Notes under the pieces: model-generated
Databases searched by the model: none
The model's input: the letters and a program-made list of their open reading frames with translations, nothing else
Told to the model about the DNA's origin: nothing
Part shown: positions 61,745-64,000 of the stretch, in pieces
Layout: each line of letters begins with the position of its first letter
Numbering within the stretch: position 1 is the first letter of the stretch
Translations under genes and position numbers: made by a program
Assembly (NCBI GenBank): GCA_014183095.1
Contig: JACCPH010000011.1
Coordinates: 503,462 to 567,461 of the forward strand
From: Harringtonia aguacate
Lineage: Eukaryota > Ascomycota > Sordariomycetes > Ophiostomatales > Ophiostomataceae
Direction of reading: 5' to 3'
DNA: 64,000 nucleotides

Positions 61745-61766
61745 GGGGGGGGGGGGGGGGGGGGGG
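61745..61766. repeat. Run of 22 G
   Basis: The longest homopolymer in the window, followed by further G-rich sequence. It may form a G-quadruplex. Its exact length may be a sequencing estimate. Confidence 0.8.
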
Positions 61767-63530
61767 AGGGGGGAGGAGAGGCGCCCACACACACTTGTTC
61801 GCACGCACCTGGCCACGTTCGCACTCTCGCAGCGTTCTTTTTTTCTGTCCGTCTCAGCGTGTCAGACATTGGCCGTCATGCGGCAGCACCAGACAGCACG
61901 GTTGCCCGCGCGAGCCGACGACGGGCAGTCGGGCGTCCGGAACAGAGAGGACGGGGCCATTTGCAGGATGGCAACATCATTCGCCATGCGGCCTTGGCCG
62001 TCTCTCCTCTGTGCAAGCACAATAATCACAGCATGGCCACGAACGCAAGTTCGCCTCCGCCCTGCGTGCATGGCGCCACTACCGTAAAACTACGAGCATG
62101 TATGGCTCGCAGGTATGCACTCGCAGAATACAGAGGCTACAAGGCATGCTCGTACTCGTATACCGCACGCTCTCGCACGCAAACGAGGGACAACAAGGGA
62201 AAACATGCTAGCGCAGAGCACGCACAGCGCTGTGCACAGCACCGCAGCGGCATTCGTGGGCGCTAGTGGAGCGTGCAACGCACAGCATTTGCGTGTATTG
62301 GCCACCCAATCTCGGCAGCCCAAAAAATCTCTGCGGGCAGCAGCGCAACAGAACGGCCTGTATGGCGTGTAGGGGGTCCCCGGGATGGTGTGGTTGTGAG
62401 GTGCGATGGTGCTATGGTGTGAGGGAGTGCAGAATAATAGTGTGGGGTGGGTGGTTCTGTAGCGTGCGACCTGACCAGTATTACAGCGTCAGGTAGGATA
62501 TGGTGAGCAGAAAAAAATTTTCCCTCCATTGTCTCTGCCTGCTGGTCCCTCTGACTCATTAGATACACGCCCCTCCAGTTCCGTCCTCGTTCCCCCAGAC
62601 AGAACCTGACTGGGCGTGCAGGGAGGCACCCGCAGGGCGCTAGCTTCATGGTGGGTCTATTTATCTCTCTATTTATTTTTTAAACGCTGCCACGAAAAAT
62701 GACGAGAGGTACTGCAGTGGCCTGTCACTCGCAGCGCGGACTTGCCGCATTGCGATACTTGCCCGTGTGGTTCCACCTTCGCTGGTCTTCATGTCTAAAG
62801 GAGGGGAAAGAGCCAGACAGGGTTAGTCTTCGGGTGGGGACCTGATCACCAGGTCCTTTTCCTTTTACAATTCTTTTTTTTTGTCTGCAATGCCTGCAGA
62901 GGGTACGTACCTGACCATTCACGACATGGGTGGGCCAGGCTGCGTGGGAAAGACGTGAGAGGGGGGGGGGGGCGTGCATTCAAGACGAGCAAGAATGTAT
63001 GAACGGGGTACGAAACCTGACCATACGTTTTTGCATGCACCACCTTGTACCATGCATCGAATTTGTACCAGCTCTTGCTCTTGTATCATTGTGCAAGCAT
63101 ATTGTCACCAAAGCATACAAAATAGATCCTCCTCCCACCTCCTCTCTCCTTCTTGCTCTGCCTACCTCAACACGACCTGACCAGTTACGTTCTCACCCAA
63201 CTTCAACGACAATCATCTTGACTTCGCATATTCTCTTCCTTGACTCACACTGTTTCTACTTTATACTTGAACCTTTTCTTCTTCCTCTCTCTCTTCTTCC
63301 ATGCCACCACGACTCTGACCACACCTCGAGACTGCAGACTTGTCGACTTCGCCTTGAACGACAGTCCTCTCTCCCACTTCCATCTGCCACATATCTTACA
63401 TTCCGTCTGCTCCCAGTCTTTCGACTCTCTCCCAATCTCGACTTCACCTCCTGCGTGTCAGCTCCAACTGCCACCTCTACGCCAACGATCTTCCTTCTCT
63501 CTCTAGTCGCCCAACGTCAATTCTCTCGCA

Positions 63531-64000
63531 ATGGCGTCCGAACTTCACTGGGTCCCGCTCTTCTGCCTGACCTGCGACAAGCAGACCGATGGTGCTACCT
63601 ACTGCTCGGAATCGTGCCGCCTGGCTGATTTCGAGGAGACATCGTCGTCCTTCTGCTCCTCGGGGTCCAACTCGCCCTCATGGGCCAACTCGGACGTGTC
63701 TGCCTACCCATGGTCTGGCAGTGCGTCCAACAGCAAGAAGCTCTTCACGCTCTCACCCGCGTACGACTTCAGCAACCCGCACCCGTATGGTGCCACGCCC
63801 AACTACACCCACGGCCACAGCAGCAACTACTACACCTCCTCTCACAACTACTACTACAACAACCACCACAACGTGCCTCGCCGCACGGCCGCCTCGTCCT
63901 CTGCCCTCTACTCCTCCGCCTCGGCCGCGATGCTCCTCCCTCCTACCACTGCCACGACGGCAACAGCCACAACATCAGTGACCTACCACCATGTCCTGTC
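63531..64000 (+). CDS. Ecl1-family longevity regulator (cut by window edge)
   Basis: The open frame starts at the ATG after a C/T-rich leader and stays open to the window end (156 full codons seen). The N-terminus (SELHWVPLFCLTCDKQTDGA) has the cysteine pattern C12-x2-C15...C25-x3-C29 of the Ecl1 family of small zinc-associated proteins, which extend chronological lifespan in fission yeast. The rest is rich in Ser, Asn, Tyr, His and Thr and looks disordered. CTCTCTCTAG at about 63497-63506 could be the acceptor of a 5' UTR intron. The stop lies beyond position 64000. Confidence 0.85.
   Translation, partial: MASELHWVPLFCLTCDKQTDGATYCSESCRLADFEETSSSFCSSGSNSPSWANSDVSAYPWSGSASNSKKLFTLSPAYDFSNPHPYGATPNYTHGHSSNYYTSSHNYYYNNHHNVPRRTAASSSALYSSASAAMLLPPTTATTATATTSVTYHHVL

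Larger units (their letters stand above)
44460..62160. repeat. Dispersed TACGAGTA / TACTCGTA motif cluster
   Basis: Exact copies start at 44460, 44603, 47584, 48130, 49954, 49960, 50830, 51874, 55234, 56952, 57645, 58565, 58736, 59161, 60460, 60615, 60621, 60666, 61575 and 62153. Both orientations occur, and two places have overlapping copies. Four more lie elsewhere in the window (291, 718, 11925, 36270), all in spacers. None was found in a called exon. The role is unknown. Confidence 0.75.
42993..63530. other. 20.5-kb gene desert
   Basis: I found no convincing protein gene, tRNA, rRNA or transposon. Open frames are numerous but short, overlapping and without domains. The longest ones (54290-55231 and 61131-62087) are low in complexity. 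The sequence is not AT-rich, so strong repeat-induced point mutation is unlikely. It holds many homopolymer runs, microsatellites and at least 20 copies of TACGAGTA/TACTCGTA. It may include a long promoter or leader for the Ecl1-like gene, non-coding transcripts, or unique spacer. Confidence 0.6.

Noticed and set aside
61131..62087. 318-aa open frame in the gene desert
   Set aside because: It crosses the 22-G run and a TACTCGTA copy, has no domain, and its composition is not coding-like.

Overview
This is a nuclear genome window from a filamentous ascomycete, probably a Sordariomycete. The genes are GC-rich and cut by short GT-AG introns with TAAC-type branch sites. Long A, T, C and G runs lie in leaders and spacers. 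The gene set includes cytochrome c, the exosome subunit Rrp42, Rix7, a Chs7-family chaperone, TFIIH Ssl1 and an Ecl1-family factor, each most like its Pezizomycotina form. The order within Sordariomycetes cannot be fixed from the sequence alone.

Layout: 2.5-4.2 kb, a conserved unknown protein (+). 4.6-7.5 kb, a divergent pair: a HIT zinc-finger protein (-) and the mitochondrial Fe-S scaffold Nfu1 (+). 7.5-13 kb, non-coding, ending in a pyrimidine-rich leader. 13-16 kb, a PSP1-domain protein (+). 17.6-18.7 kb, an unknown four-exon gene (+). 19.0-20.4 kb, Rrp42 (+). 20.7-23.6 kb, a divergent mitochondrial pair: an unknown single-membrane-span protein (-) and cytochrome c (+). 24.4-26.9 kb, the AAA ATPase Rix7 (+). 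27.4-34.1 kb, three minus-strand genes: a mitochondrial carrier, a small DUF1763-like protein and a sugar transporter of the major facilitator superfamily (MFS). 38.5-39.8 kb, a Chs7-family chaperone (+). 41.1-43.0 kb, Ssl1 (+). 43.0-63.5 kb, about 20.5 kb with no convincing gene. From 63.5 kb, an Ecl1-family longevity factor that runs off the right edge.

Two themes recur. RNA and ribosome biogenesis is represented by HIT, Rrp42 and Rix7. Mitochondrial function is represented by Nfu1, the unknown membrane protein, cytochrome c and the carrier. These are scattered housekeeping genes, not an operon or a secondary-metabolite cluster. No tRNA, rRNA, transposon or CRISPR array was recognised.

The most unusual feature is the gene desert. 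It holds at least 20 exact copies of the 8-mer TACGAGTA or its complement TACTCGTA, where about 0.6 would be expected by chance. Other points of note are degeneration of the first ATPase domain of Rix7, a 22-bp palindrome of GATA sites in the rix7 promoter, a GC-AG intron in the carrier gene, a 556-bp intron after codon 5 of cytochrome c, and a probable assembly artefact around the single N at 34308.
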